A stretch of DNA of 51,486 bases from Actinomycetota bacterium (GTDB lineage: Bacteria; Actinomycetota; Acidimicrobiia; Spongiisociales; UBA11373), in contig VGBK01000007.1 in NCBI GenBank assembly GCA_016870535.1, positions 1 through 51,486 on the forward strand, read 5' to 3'. Shown here piece by piece: positions 22,095-31,705 of the stretch. Position 1 is the stretch's first letter, and each line of letters begins with the position of its first letter. Both the position numbers and the translations under genes were made by a program. The notes under the pieces are model-generated. The model had not been told where the DNA came from, made no database searches, and was given only the letters and a program-made list of their open reading frames with translations.

Positions 22095-23363
22095 ATGGCT
22101 CGACGGATCACCACCGCCACGGTGACGCTGGACCTGGCGGCCCTGCTCGTCGCCCAGGTCGTCGCCTCCTGGGCTACCTTCCGCACCCCGCTGCCCTGGT
22201 CCTTCCGCCGCGACTCCATGACCATGGTGGCCGCTCTCACCATCGGGGGCCTGGTGGGCGTCTACGTCTCCCGCCGCTCGGCGGCCAACGGCGTGTTCCG
22301 TCCCTCCTACGGCCGGGCGGTGTCCTCGGTGGCCGTGGCCCTCGGCCTCACCGCTGTGGTGATCCTGTTCGGCCGCCCCTACTGGTCCCGGAACTACATA
22401 GCCGTGGCCGCCGCCACCTGGCTGGGCCTCTCCCTGGCGCACCGCTGGGTGCAGCGCCGGCGGCCCTGGGCGGAGAGCATGGTGCTGGTCACCACCCAGA
22501 AGGTGCTCATCGACCACCTGAAAGGCTCTCCCCACGCCAACGTGCTGGAAGTGCTCGACCCGTCGGGCACCATGCCGGAGCGGCCCCTACCGCCCGGGAC
22601 CACGCTGGCGGTGGACCTGCGTGCCGTCCTCAGCGACCAGATGGCCCGCTTCGTCTCCTCCTGCAACCTGGCCGGGTACCCCATGGAGTCGCTGATCAAT
22701 GCCTACGAGAAGCACACCGGGCGCCTGGCGATCGTCCACCTCTACGAGGGCTGGGAGCTCACCGTGCCCCTCTCGGGGCACATCCCCTATGTCCGGCTCA
22801 AGCGGGTGATCGACACCTTCCTGGTGCTGCTGATGGCGCCGTTGGCCCTGCTGCTCGGCGGCCTGTTCGCCCTGGCGATCAGGCTGGACTCGTCCGGTCC
22901 GGTGATCTTCAGGCAGTTCCGCATCGGGCTCGAGGGCCGCCCCTTCACCCTCTACAAGTTCCGCACCATGCGACCCGGTGACACCGAGCCCCGCTTCGCC
23001 CGGCGCGACGACGACCGGCTCACCCGGGTGGGGCGGCTGCTGCGGCGCATCCGCCTCGACGAACTGCCCCAGTTGTGGAACGTGCTGAAGGGCGACCTGG
23101 CACTGGTCGGCCCCCGGCCCGAGCAGGGCCCGTTCGTCGACCGGTTCTCGGAGACCATCCCCTTCTACACCCATCGCCACCTGGTGCGGCCCGGCCTGAC
23201 GGGGTGGGCGCAGGTCAACTTCGGCTATGCGGATTCCGAGGCCGACACCGTCGAGAAGCTCTCCTACGACCTCTACTACGTGAAGCACCTGTCGCCGTGG
23301 CTGGACCTCGAGATCCTGGGCCGCAGCGTCTGGACGGTGCTGTCGGGCTTCGGCGCCCGCTGA
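22095..23363 (+). CDS. Polyprenyl-phosphate sugar-1-phosphate transferase (WbaP/WcaJ-like)
   Basis: A 422-residue membrane enzyme that starts an exopolysaccharide or glycan by moving a sugar-1-phosphate from a nucleotide sugar to undecaprenyl phosphate. The N-terminal half has about four membrane segments (near 10-30, 44-62, 74-95, 99-115) and a soluble domain. From about 235 comes the conserved phosphoglycosyl transferase domain: a re-entrant hydrophobic helix, SSGPVIFRQFRIGLEGRPF, TLYKFRTM, the Asp-Glu catalytic pair in RIRLDELPQLWNVL, VGPRPEQ and RPGLTGWAQVN. The sugar is unknown. It may feed the same envelope pathway as the UDP-sugar genes at 44-47 kb. Confidence 0.9.
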   Translation: MARRITTATVTLDLAALLVAQVVASWATFRTPLPWSFRRDSMTMVAALTIGGLVGVYVSRRSAANGVFRPSYGRAVSSVAVALGLTAVVILFGRPYWSRNYIAVAAATWLGLSLAHRWVQRRRPWAESMVLVTTQKVLIDHLKGSPHANVLEVLDPSGTMPERPLPPGTTLAVDLRAVLSDQMARFVSSCNLAGYPMESLINAYEKHTGRLAIVHLYEGWELTVPLSGHIPYVRLKRVIDTFLVLLMAPLALLLGGLFALAIRLDSSGPVIFRQFRIGLEGRPFTLYKFRTMRPGDTEPRFARRDDDRLTRVGRLLRRIRLDELPQLWNVLKGDLALVGPRPEQGPFVDRFSETIPFYTHRHLVRPGLTGWAQVNFGYADSEADTVEKLSYDLYYVKHLSPWLDLEILGRSVWTVLSGFGAR

Positions 23364-23385
23364 GCGGCGTCGCCGGGCTGCCCGG

Positions 23386-26175
23386 TCACGGCACGGGGAT
23401 GGAGGCCAGGCGGGCTCCGGTCACGGCGTGGCGCAGGGTAAGGACCGAACCGTCGCCCGTGGCTCGTCCCAGGGCCGCCAGCGCCCCGCCGGGGCCGAGG
23501 GCGACCAGGTGGTCCGTCAGGTAGCCGGCAGGGAACTCGGGGGCCGACAGCAGGTTGCCGGTGAGCGGATCGACCACGGTGGCCACCAGGGCTCCGTCGT
23601 GAGCGCTCCCGAGGACGGCCACAGTCCCCGAGGCGGCGCCCGGGGCCTGGGGCAGGGCGGCCAGGGCGCGTGCCTCGGCCAGGTTGGCAACGGGGTAAGT
23701 GGTCCGTCCCGTTCCCGAGATCGGGTCCACCACGATGAGGCTGACCCGGCCCGTGGCCGGGCGCGTGGCGGTGACCACGAGCAGGGATTGCCCATCGGGA
23801 CCGGCCACCACGGCGGCTTCCCGGGCCGCCAGGACGGTGGAGAGGCCCAGATTCCGGGCGAGGCGGCCGTCGGTGTTACGCGCCACGGAACGCAGGACCC
23901 CAGCACCATCATGGCCTACCAGCACCAGGTGTGGGCCGCGAGGGCCGGGCGGCACCGCTACGAGGGCGACCGGGTCGAGAGTGGCGCCGAAGCGCACGGG
24001 AGCCAGGCGGCCGCCGGTAGCGGCGTTGCGGCGCACCACCCGCACCCCGCCGGCGTCGCTCACCGCCAGGATCAAGAGGGTGGGGGAGCCGCCGGCAGAG
24101 GCGGGGAGCACCTCGACCTGGCGGTACTGCGAGCCGCGAGGCAGGTCGAAGGAGTACCGGCGGCGGGCAGGGGCGGTGTCGGCCACCACTATCCGGGAGG
24201 TTCCGTCGGGCCCGGCCAGCAGCACCGCCACTGCGGCGGGCGACCCGGGGGAGGCGGGGATGGCGGCGGCGTCGACCGGGAGGTAGCCGGGCGGGGCCAG
24301 GCGGATGCCGGCCAGCACCCCTCCCGAACTCGCCGAATACAGCCCGAGGACGGGGGCCTGCCCGCGCCGCGCGTAGGCCACCGCGGCGTCGCCTCTCCGG
24401 TCGCCGTCGAGGTCGCCGACGGCGGCGAGCGTTCCTTCCAGAGGTCCGGCGCAAGTGATGGGGAGGGCCACCTCGAGGTCCCAGGGGCCGCCGTTGGCCG
24501 AGGTCACCCGAAGTCCGAGGCGCGCCGTGTGGGCCGGCGGGGCCTCGGCGGCGATGGCCAGGTCCCAGTCGTCGCGGTTGGCGGCGGATTGGCCGGCACC
24601 GAGGTCGGGGAAGCCCGATGATGTGTTCCAGCGCACCCGCACGTAGGGGTCGGCGGTGGTGAGGGTGCCGTTGACCCCGGAGAGGGGCAGGCCCTGGTTG
24701 GTGATGGTGGTGAAGACCTCAACCACCTCGCCGCACTCTGCGACCCCGTTCCCGTTGCCCCGGCTGTCCCCGGCGGAGTCGTCGTCCACGGTCATCGAGG
24801 CCAGGGTGACCGGGCCGCCGGGCTCCGGCGGGGTGGAGCAAGGCGGGGTGGCAGGAGGCGGCGCCCCGACGTTGTACACCTGCATGGAGCGCAGTCCGAG
24901 GTGGTTGCGCAGATCCCGGGTGGCGTAGGAGCGCGGGCCGCCTTGGCCGGTGAAGGTGATCTCCAGAGCGGCCCCGGTGGCGGAACACTTGGTGATGGCG
25001 GCTCCGGTGACGGTGCCCATTCCGGGCAGGCGGGCGGCCAGGTCGGTGGCGCTCAGGCTGCGGGTCCAGCGGGCGTTCGGGTTGCCGGTGGAGGGGAGAG
25101 TGCTCCAGTGGTCGTCCACCGACCGCAGGTAGGGCACGTAGGCAGTGAAGCCGTTCTCGGAGTCCTCGGTACGGCCGAAGGTGCTGGAGGAGTAGAAGGT
25201 CTCGATGGGGACCAGGGCCCCGTTGCGGGTGGCGGCCGGATGCAGCATCACCTGCCCGGCAGTGGTGGCGACGGCGTCGATCCACGGCTGGGTGCCGTGC
25301 CCCCAGCCCACATAGAACTGGTCGACGGTGGTGTCGTACAGGTGGCACCAGCACCAGGGCCGGGAGGCGGGGTTACCGCGCTGGAGGGCCCGGCTCAGGG
25401 CGTAGGAGCGGGCGGCCACCGCTTGGGCCTCCAGAGCTGCCTGCCCCCCCGTGGTGCCCCAGGCGTAGGGGCTTTCCGAGATTCCCAGGACGTAGTCCTC
25501 GATCCCGATCTCGAGCGCCAGGTTGAAGCCGGTGCCGTCGTCGGGGCGGATGTGCAGGCTGCCCCGGGCGTAGCGGCAAGGTCGCCAGACGGTGCCGCCG
25601 GGGGCATTCCAGTCGGGGAGGACGCAGCCGACGAGTTCCAGGGCGGCCGTGGGCTGGGCGGCGCCGCCATCCCAGGCGGCGTCGATGCTGCAGGGGCCCC
25701 GCATGGAGCCCGCCGGACCGGTGACCCGGCAGTCGCCGCCGCTCAACTGCTCGACGACCACCGTCTGGCCCCCGGCGGCACGGACCGTTTTGCTGCCCTG
25801 GGTGAAGGTGACCGGTGCCGGGGTAGCGCTGCCGGTGGCCACCAGGCGGAGTTCAACGCGGGTGCGCTCCTGAGTGAGTCCGATCCACAGGGGGGCGGCC
25901 AGCAGGGCGGGATCGGCGGCGGCCGGGTAGGCGCCGGTGAAGTAGTGGCTGAGGATCTCCTGCCAGGTGTAGCCCTCCCGGGCCATGCCGTAGGCGCCGT
26001 ACTGGCTCATTCCCACCGAGTGTCCCCACCCGCCGCCCAGGAAGGTGTAGGTGGTCTCCGCTTCGGCCTCCGGAGCGATGGGAAGCACCAGCGCCAGGCT
26101 GAGCAGGAGGGCGACTCCCCCCGCCACCGGTCGAGCCGGTCGTCGGCGGGGCTGCGCTCGGTAGTCGGCTGGCAT
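23386..26175 (-). CDS. Large secreted SpoIID/LytB-domain protein with C-terminal propeller-like repeats
   Basis: A 929-residue exported protein. The signal peptide is at about 12-40 (GGVALLLSLALVLPIAPEAEA). It is followed by a motif found at the start of SpoIID proteins (GWGHSVGMSQYGAYGMA), then the SpoIID core near 215-330 with EDYVLGISESPYAWG and QAVAARSYAL. SpoIID is a lytic transglycosylase of denuded peptidoglycan; the same fold occurs in non-sporulating actinobacteria, probably for wall remodelling. A beta-sandwich near 445-570 (GNGNGVAECGEVVEV) precedes about 330 residues with FG-GAP-like features (GDLDGDRRGDAAVAYA). It ends 22 nt from the convergent sugar transferase. The substrate and function are inferred from the family only. 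Confidence 0.82.
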   Translation of the reverse strand: MPADYRAQPRRRPARPVAGGVALLLSLALVLPIAPEAEAETTYTFLGGGWGHSVGMSQYGAYGMAREGYTWQEILSHYFTGAYPAAADPALLAAPLWIGLTQERTRVELRLVATGSATPAPVTFTQGSKTVRAAGGQTVVVEQLSGGDCRVTGPAGSMRGPCSIDAAWDGGAAQPTAALELVGCVLPDWNAPGGTVWRPCRYARGSLHIRPDDGTGFNLALEIGIEDYVLGISESPYAWGTTGGQAALEAQAVAARSYALSRALQRGNPASRPWCWCHLYDTTVDQFYVGWGHGTQPWIDAVATTAGQVMLHPAATRNGALVPIETFYSSSTFGRTEDSENGFTAYVPYLRSVDDHWSTLPSTGNPNARWTRSLSATDLAARLPGMGTVTGAAITKCSATGAALEITFTGQGGPRSYATRDLRNHLGLRSMQVYNVGAPPPATPPCSTPPEPGGPVTLASMTVDDDSAGDSRGNGNGVAECGEVVEVFTTITNQGLPLSGVNGTLTTADPYVRVRWNTSSGFPDLGAGQSAANRDDWDLAIAAEAPPAHTARLGLRVTSANGGPWDLEVALPITCAGPLEGTLAAVGDLDGDRRGDAAVAYARRGQAPVLGLYSASSGGVLAGIRLAPPGYLPVDAAAIPASPGSPAAVAVLLAGPDGTSRIVVADTAPARRRYSFDLPRGSQYRQVEVLPASAGGSPTLLILAVSDAGGVRVVRRNAATGGRLAPVRFGATLDPVALVAVPPGPRGPHLVLVGHDGAGVLRSVARNTDGRLARNLGLSTVLAAREAAVVAGPDGQSLLVVTATRPATGRVSLIVVDPISGTGRTTYPVANLAEARALAALPQAPGAASGTVAVLGSAHDGALVATVVDPLTGNLLSAPEFPAGYLTDHLVALGPGGALAALGRATGDGSVLTLRHAVTGARLASIPVP

Positions 26176-26211
26176 ACTCTGAGCATCGGAGAGAGCCCAG
26201 GCCGGCTTGAG

Positions 26212-26234
26212 TACTATGAGTAGTAGTCAACTAC
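26212..26234 (-). promoter_or_regulatory. AT-rich double dyad upstream of the SpoIID-domain gene
   Basis: Two small inverted repeats stand side by side: TACT-ATG-AGTA at 26212-26222 and GTAGT-CA-ACTAC at 26223-26234. They lie 37-59 nt before the ATG of the SpoIID-domain gene, in an AT-rich island between it and the sirtuin. The minus strand also reads TTGACT there, but no matching -10 lies at 16-18 bp. An operator or promoter site is a reasonable reading. Confidence 0.35.
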
Positions 26235-26250
26235 GGAAAGTGGCGTCCAG

Positions 26251-27000
26251 TCAGGTGAGAGCGGAGACGAGAGCGGGGACCGCAGTCCCTGCCGGGGCGT
26301 CGAGGCGTACCGAGGCCAGGTGGTCGAAGTCGGTAGGGCCCTGGTTGACGATCACGAAAGGCCGGCCCCGCTGCGCGACCCGGTGGGGCACGTAGGCCGC
26401 GGGGAACACCGAGAGAGTGGAGCCCACGCTGAGCACCGCATCCGCCTCCTCGGCCATGTCGAAGGCCGCCGCGGTGGCCGCCGGAGGGAGCATCTCGCCG
26501 AAGTAGATCACCGCCGTCTTCAGGATGCCCCCGCAGAGCAGGCAGGAGGGGTCGTCCTCCCCGTCCTCCACCCGGCGGAGGGCTTCCGCCGTGGGGCGTC
26601 GGTCGCCGCAGCCCAGGCAGACGGTGGTGTGGGCGTTGCCGTGCAACTCCACCACGGCTTCCTCGGGGAGGCCCGCCTTCTGGTGCAGTCCGTCGATGTT
26701 CTGGGTGACGCACCCGATCATGCGCCCCGAGGCCCACAGGCCGACCAGGGCCCGGTGAGCCGCGTTGGGGGAAGCATCCAGGGCCCCGGCGTTCATTCGC
26801 ATCCGCCAGGAGCGACGGCGGGTCGTCCGGGAACGGAGGTAGCGCTCGAGGGTGAAGTCGGCGGGATCCATCCTGGTCCACAGGCCCTCGGGCCCGCGGA
26901 AGTCGGGGATGCCCGACTCGGTGGAGATGCCGGCACCGGTGAAGACGAGGATTCTCCGACAGGGTCGCAGCAGTCCCGCGGCGGCGGCGATGCCTTCCAC
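26251..27000 (-). CDS. Sirtuin-family NAD-dependent protein deacylase
   Basis: A 249-residue Sir2 enzyme that removes acyl groups from lysine using NAD. It has the NAD-binding motifs GAGISTESGIPDFRG and TQNIDGLH, the catalytic His in ELHGN, a zinc site formed by CLGC and CLLC, and GSTLSVFP and NQGPTDFD near the end. The GTG at 27000 is preferred over an upstream ATG because it gives the family length and has TACCAT 7 nt before it. In bacteria with acetyl-CoA synthetase or acyl-CoA-rich metabolism these enzymes often act on acylated lysines of metabolic enzymes; no target is encoded next to it. It follows the orphan gene at 27074 by 73 nt. Confidence 0.93.
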   Translation of the reverse strand: MEGIAAAAGLLRPCRRILVFTGAGISTESGIPDFRGPEGLWTRMDPADFTLERYLRSRTTRRRSWRMRMNAGALDASPNAAHRALVGLWASGRMIGCVTQNIDGLHQKAGLPEEAVVELHGNAHTTVCLGCGDRRPTAEALRRVEDGEDDPSCLLCGGILKTAVIYFGEMLPPAATAAAFDMAEEADAVLSVGSTLSVFPAAYVPHRVAQRGRPFVIVNQGPTDFDHLASVRLDAPAGTAVPALVSALT

Positions 27001-27007
27001 GGGAGCG

Positions 27008-27013
27008 ATGGTA
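27008..27013 (-). promoter_or_regulatory. -10 box TACCAT, likely leaderless promoter of the sirtuin
   Basis: On the minus strand TACCAT is followed by 7 nt (CGCTCCC) and the GTG start at 27000. No Shine-Dalgarno sequence lies in the gap. Confidence 0.45.
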
Positions 27014-27073
27014 GGGCGCCCTGGTGTTGCCCGTCTTGTCCGACCGTACCCGCGGCCGGGCGGCGGGCGGGCG

Positions 27074-27511
27074 TCAGCCCCCCAGGCGTCTCCGATACTC
27101 GGCCCGCAGGCTGGGATGCAGGCGCCGCTGCTGACCCTCATCGAGGAGGGGGACCACCTCGGGGACGAGGATGGCGGCACCTTGTCGGTGCACCAGGCCC
27201 TCGCGCAGCAGGCTCGGGAGGTGCAGCGGTCGGCGGAGGCGTCGCCCCCGGCGGGCGGCCACCGTGAGGCGCAGGAGGTCGGCGACTGCTCCCGGGCCGA
27301 CCAGGGCGGACCAGTAGCGGCGCACCATGGGGTCGTCGGGGGCGTGCCCGGCCCCGCCGGTGGCCGGGGCGAGACGAGGCCGGATGAAGGGCCGGGGGAT
27401 GGCGGTGGGGCGCAGGAGGGCGACCTCCGCCGCCCCCGGGGCCGGCGCGGCGTCCAGGGAGACGGGAGGACGGGCGTCTCGCTGGATGGTCCCGGGGGCT
27501 GCGGCGGTCAT
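27074..27511 (-). CDS. Orphan 145-residue protein, function unknown
   Basis: I do not recognise this protein. It starts with a low-complexity Ala/Pro-rich region (about 1-55). A denser part follows that looks folded and helical (MVRRYWSALVGPGAVADLLR, then RRGRRLRRPLHLPSLLREGL, and a C-terminal LLDEGQQRRLHPSLRAEY). It is basic, with no signal peptide, membrane span or Cys cluster. The ATG at 27511 is preferred over one five codons upstream because the upstream one lies inside the tandem operator at 27514-27548. That operator makes it one of the most obviously regulated genes of the window. The sirtuin follows after 73 nt and has its own start box. Confidence 0.6.
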   Translation of the reverse strand: MTAAAPGTIQRDARPPVSLDAAPAPGAAEVALLRPTAIPRPFIRPRLAPATGGAGHAPDDPMVRRYWSALVGPGAVADLLRLTVAARRGRRLRRPLHLPSLLREGLVHRQGAAILVPEVVPLLDEGQQRRLHPSLRAEYRRRLGG

Positions 27512-27513
27512 GG

Positions 27514-27548
27514 CTGTTAGATACAACTAACAGCAGTTGGATACAACT
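27514..27548 (-). promoter_or_regulatory. Tandem dyad operator upstream of the orphan gene
   Basis: Two near-identical sites, TTAGATACAACTA at 27517 and TTGGATACAACTA at 27537 (plus-strand reading), are 20 bp apart, two helical turns. Each also sits in its own inverted repeat: CTGTTAG-ATACAA-CTAACAG (7-bp arms, 27514-27533) and AGTTG-GATA-CAACT (5-bp arms, 27535-27548). On the minus strand the proximal site ends 2 nt before the ATG and contains TTGTAT 9 nt from it, so a bound repressor would cover a leaderless start. The regulator (MarR, GntR or other) is not identifiable. Confidence 0.6.
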
Positions 27549-27577
27549 AGGTGCGACCCAGAGCGCGAAGAAAAGGC

Positions 27578-30034
27578 CTAGCCGCCGCCCTCGTAGACGC
27601 GGTAGCGGATCACCACCACGGTGTCCTTGGTGATCTTGCCTCCGGCATTCGGTCGGGTGCCGACCACGACGTTGTGCATCTCCGGCTTGCCGGTGGCCAG
27701 CGAGACCAGCTCCCAGGTGAAATCGATCTCGGAGTCGCGCCGCAGCGCCTCGAGCAGGCTCAGGGCCTGTCCCAGGTCCATGTCCAGGAGGTTCGGCATC
27801 GCCACCTCGGGGCTGCGGCCGCTGGAGACCTCGATCTCGACCACCAGGCCTTGCTTGTGCCGCGTGGGGTGTTCGGGGTTCTGCGCCACCACGTCGTCCT
27901 TGGGCTCATCCGAGTTGACGTACTCCCACTCCACCTCGAAGCCGGCGGCGTAAAGCTCCTCTAGAGCCTCCTCGAGTTCCATGCCGATGACGTCGGGGAC
28001 CTCCTCCCGGGGGGTCTCGTAGTAGGCCTCGATCCCCGGCGGGTCGGGAGCGAAGTCGAGCACCGGAAGGTCGGCGGTGACCATCTCCATGAAGTCGGCC
28101 CAGATCGGGGCGGCCACGCTGGATCCCCAGACCCGGTCGTAGTAGGTGCCGTTGATGACGATGTTGCGCATCTCGACCTGGCTGTCGGGGAACCCCACCC
28201 AGACGGAGGTGGTGTACTGCGGGATGAAGCCGACGAACCAGACGTCGGTGTGGCCCTCGTGGGTCCCCGTCTTCCCTGCCTGGGGGCGCCCGATCCAGGC
28301 GTTTCCTCCCGTGCCGCGAGAGACCGCCTGCTCCAGGGTGTTGACCACCGCGGCGGCGAGGGCGGCGTCGAGCACCCGGGTGCGCTGCGGCTGGTGGCGG
28401 TAGACGATGTTGCCGGCGGCGTCTTCGATGCGCTCGATGAGGTAGCTCTCCACCCGCAGGCCGTAGTTGGCCAGGGTGGAGTAGCCGGCGGCCATCTCGA
28501 GAGGGCTCACCGCCGAGGCCCCCAGCACGATCGCCGGCACGTCGCCAAGAGGAGAGCGGATCCCCATGCGGTGGGCCACCTCCGCGATCTTGGCCGCCCC
28601 GACCTTGACCGCCAGCCCGCAGAAGACCGAGTTGGTCGAGGCGATGGTCGCCTGCTCCAGTGTGCGGATGGTCCCGTCCCTGGGGCCTCCGTAGCAGACC
28701 CAGGGGCGCGCCGCCCCGTATTCGAGGATCTGGGGTGAGCTCTCAGCCCAGTAGGACTTCAGGGGGTAGCCGTTCTCCATGGCCGCCACCACCCCGAAGG
28801 GCTTGAAGGCCGAGCCCGGGTTGCGCCGGCCCTTCGTGGCGATGTCGTAGGTGCGCTGACCGGCGGCGACGTCCTCGCCGAACTCCAGGCCGGAGGCCAT
28901 GACTATGGTGGCCCCGGTGCGGTTGTCGACCATGGCGATGGCGCCCGTGGGCCCCGTGAACCCGGGAGGGAACCACCGCTGGAGGAGTTCCTGGGCCTGC
29001 TCCTGGAGGCCGTAGTCGACGGTCACGTAGACCTTGAGGCCGCCGCCCCCTTCACAGGTGGTGTCGTCGGCGGGGCAGCCGAACAGAGCCCGCTTGCGCT
29101 GCAGGTAGGAGTCACCCAGGCCGAAGCGGGGATCGTTGAGCACCGCCTCCTTGGCGGCGATCAGCACCTGGGGGGCCAGCGTCTGGAATTCCTGGTGCGG
29201 CACGGTCACCAGGCGCTGGCGGAGGGCTTCCTCGGCTTCCTCCTCCGTGATGTACCCCTGCTTCTGCATCTGGCCGATCACCCGGTCCCGGGCGTCGGTC
29301 GGGTCGTCGGCGCGGTTGCGCAGGTTGTAGAGGGTGGGGTTGCGGATGGGCACGGCCAGGGCGGCGGCCTCGGCGATGGTCAGCTCCTCGAGCGCCTTGC
29401 CGAAGTACTCCTGGGCGGCGGCCTGCACCCCGTAGGCATTGGCGCCGAAGTACACCGAGTTCAGGTAGAACTCGAGGATCTGCTCCTTGGTGTAGCGCCG
29501 CTCCAGTTCCATGGCAATGGCCGCCTCGGAGACCTTGCGGCGCAGGGTGGGCTCGGTGCCGATGAAGTTCTGCTTCACCACCTGCTGGGTGATGGTCGAC
29601 CCGCCCTGGCTGGCGGTGCCGCCACCGACATTCCCCAGAAGAGCCCGGGCGATGGCGCGGTGATCGATGCCGGGATGCGTCCAGAACCCGGCGTCCTCGG
29701 CCGAGAGGACCGCCGCCACCACCAGGTCGGGGATCTGCGCCATGGGGAGAGGCTGGCTGTTGCGCTCGGTGAGGAGGCCGAGCCGCACCCCGTCGGCGGT
29801 ATAGACCTCGGAGAGCCGGCCCAGGTCGGGGAGGGCCAGCGAGAGAGAGGAGACGTTGGGGATCCAGGCCCGGCGGAGGTCGACGAGGGTCCCGGCGACG
29901 GCGTTCCCGCTGAGGAAGGCGAGAAGCCCTACCCAGCTGGAGGCGATCACGGCTATCGCCGCGAGCACGGCCGCGGCGATGAGTCGCCGGCCACGCCGGT
30001 CGATGCGCTCGGCCTGATGAAAGGAGATCTCCAT
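27578..30034 (-). CDS. Bifunctional penicillin-binding protein (class A) with two PASTA domains
   Basis: An 818-residue membrane-anchored enzyme that polymerises and cross-links peptidoglycan. One membrane segment lies near residues 18-45. The glycosyltransferase (GT51) domain has EDAGFWTHPGID with the catalytic Glu, QGGSTITQQVVKQ and the RRKVSEAAIAMELERRYTKE helix. The transpeptidase has all three motifs: SAFK (nucleophile Ser), STN and KTGT. Two C-terminal PASTA repeats follow (EVPDVIGMELEEALEELYAA; VAMPNLLDMDLGQALSLLEA), which bind muropeptides or beta-lactams. It corresponds to the PonA-type enzyme of actinobacteria. It diverges from the methylmalonyl-CoA mutase gene across 75 bp. Confidence 0.95.
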   Translation of the reverse strand: MEISFHQAERIDRRGRRLIAAAVLAAIAVIASSWVGLLAFLSGNAVAGTLVDLRRAWIPNVSSLSLALPDLGRLSEVYTADGVRLGLLTERNSQPLPMAQIPDLVVAAVLSAEDAGFWTHPGIDHRAIARALLGNVGGGTASQGGSTITQQVVKQNFIGTEPTLRRKVSEAAIAMELERRYTKEQILEFYLNSVYFGANAYGVQAAAQEYFGKALEELTIAEAAALAVPIRNPTLYNLRNRADDPTDARDRVIGQMQKQGYITEEEAEEALRQRLVTVPHQEFQTLAPQVLIAAKEAVLNDPRFGLGDSYLQRKRALFGCPADDTTCEGGGGLKVYVTVDYGLQEQAQELLQRWFPPGFTGPTGAIAMVDNRTGATIVMASGLEFGEDVAAGQRTYDIATKGRRNPGSAFKPFGVVAAMENGYPLKSYWAESSPQILEYGAARPWVCYGGPRDGTIRTLEQATIASTNSVFCGLAVKVGAAKIAEVAHRMGIRSPLGDVPAIVLGASAVSPLEMAAGYSTLANYGLRVESYLIERIEDAAGNIVYRHQPQRTRVLDAALAAAVVNTLEQAVSRGTGGNAWIGRPQAGKTGTHEGHTDVWFVGFIPQYTTSVWVGFPDSQVEMRNIVINGTYYDRVWGSSVAAPIWADFMEMVTADLPVLDFAPDPPGIEAYYETPREEVPDVIGMELEEALEELYAAGFEVEWEYVNSDEPKDDVVAQNPEHPTRHKQGLVVEIEVSSGRSPEVAMPNLLDMDLGQALSLLEALRRDSEIDFTWELVSLATGKPEMHNVVVGTRPNAGGKITKDTVVVIRYRVYEGGG

Positions 30035-30079
30035 CGGCTACCCCGTCGGACGTCCCGGAGAGGCCCGGCGGTTCCCGGG

Positions 30080-30085
30080 TAGCAT
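30080..30085 (+). promoter_or_regulatory. -10 box TAGCAT upstream of methylmalonyl-CoA mutase
   Basis: TAGCAT lies 24 nt before the ATG, and a CGGAGGA ribosome-binding site sits between them. It lies in the 75-bp divergent spacer shared with the penicillin-binding protein. Confidence 0.4.
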
Positions 30086-30109
30086 CCGGCCTCTCGGAGG
30101 ATTGTAACG

Positions 30110-31701
<1,592 letters not shown>

Positions 31702-31705
<4 letters not shown>

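Noticed and set aside
22095-26175. Biosynthetic gene cluster or capsule locus
   Set aside because: Only one sugar transferase is present here and the LCP/dehydrogenase/epimerase operon is 20 kb away; no glycosyltransferases, flippase or polymerase, and no NRPS/PKS genes.
27074-30034. Defence island or toxin-antitoxin pair around the operator at 27514
   Set aside because: The sirtuin has a plain deacylase architecture without SIR2-associated Argonaute, ATPase or helicase partners, and the orphan protein has no toxin or antitoxin motif. The neighbours are housekeeping envelope genes.
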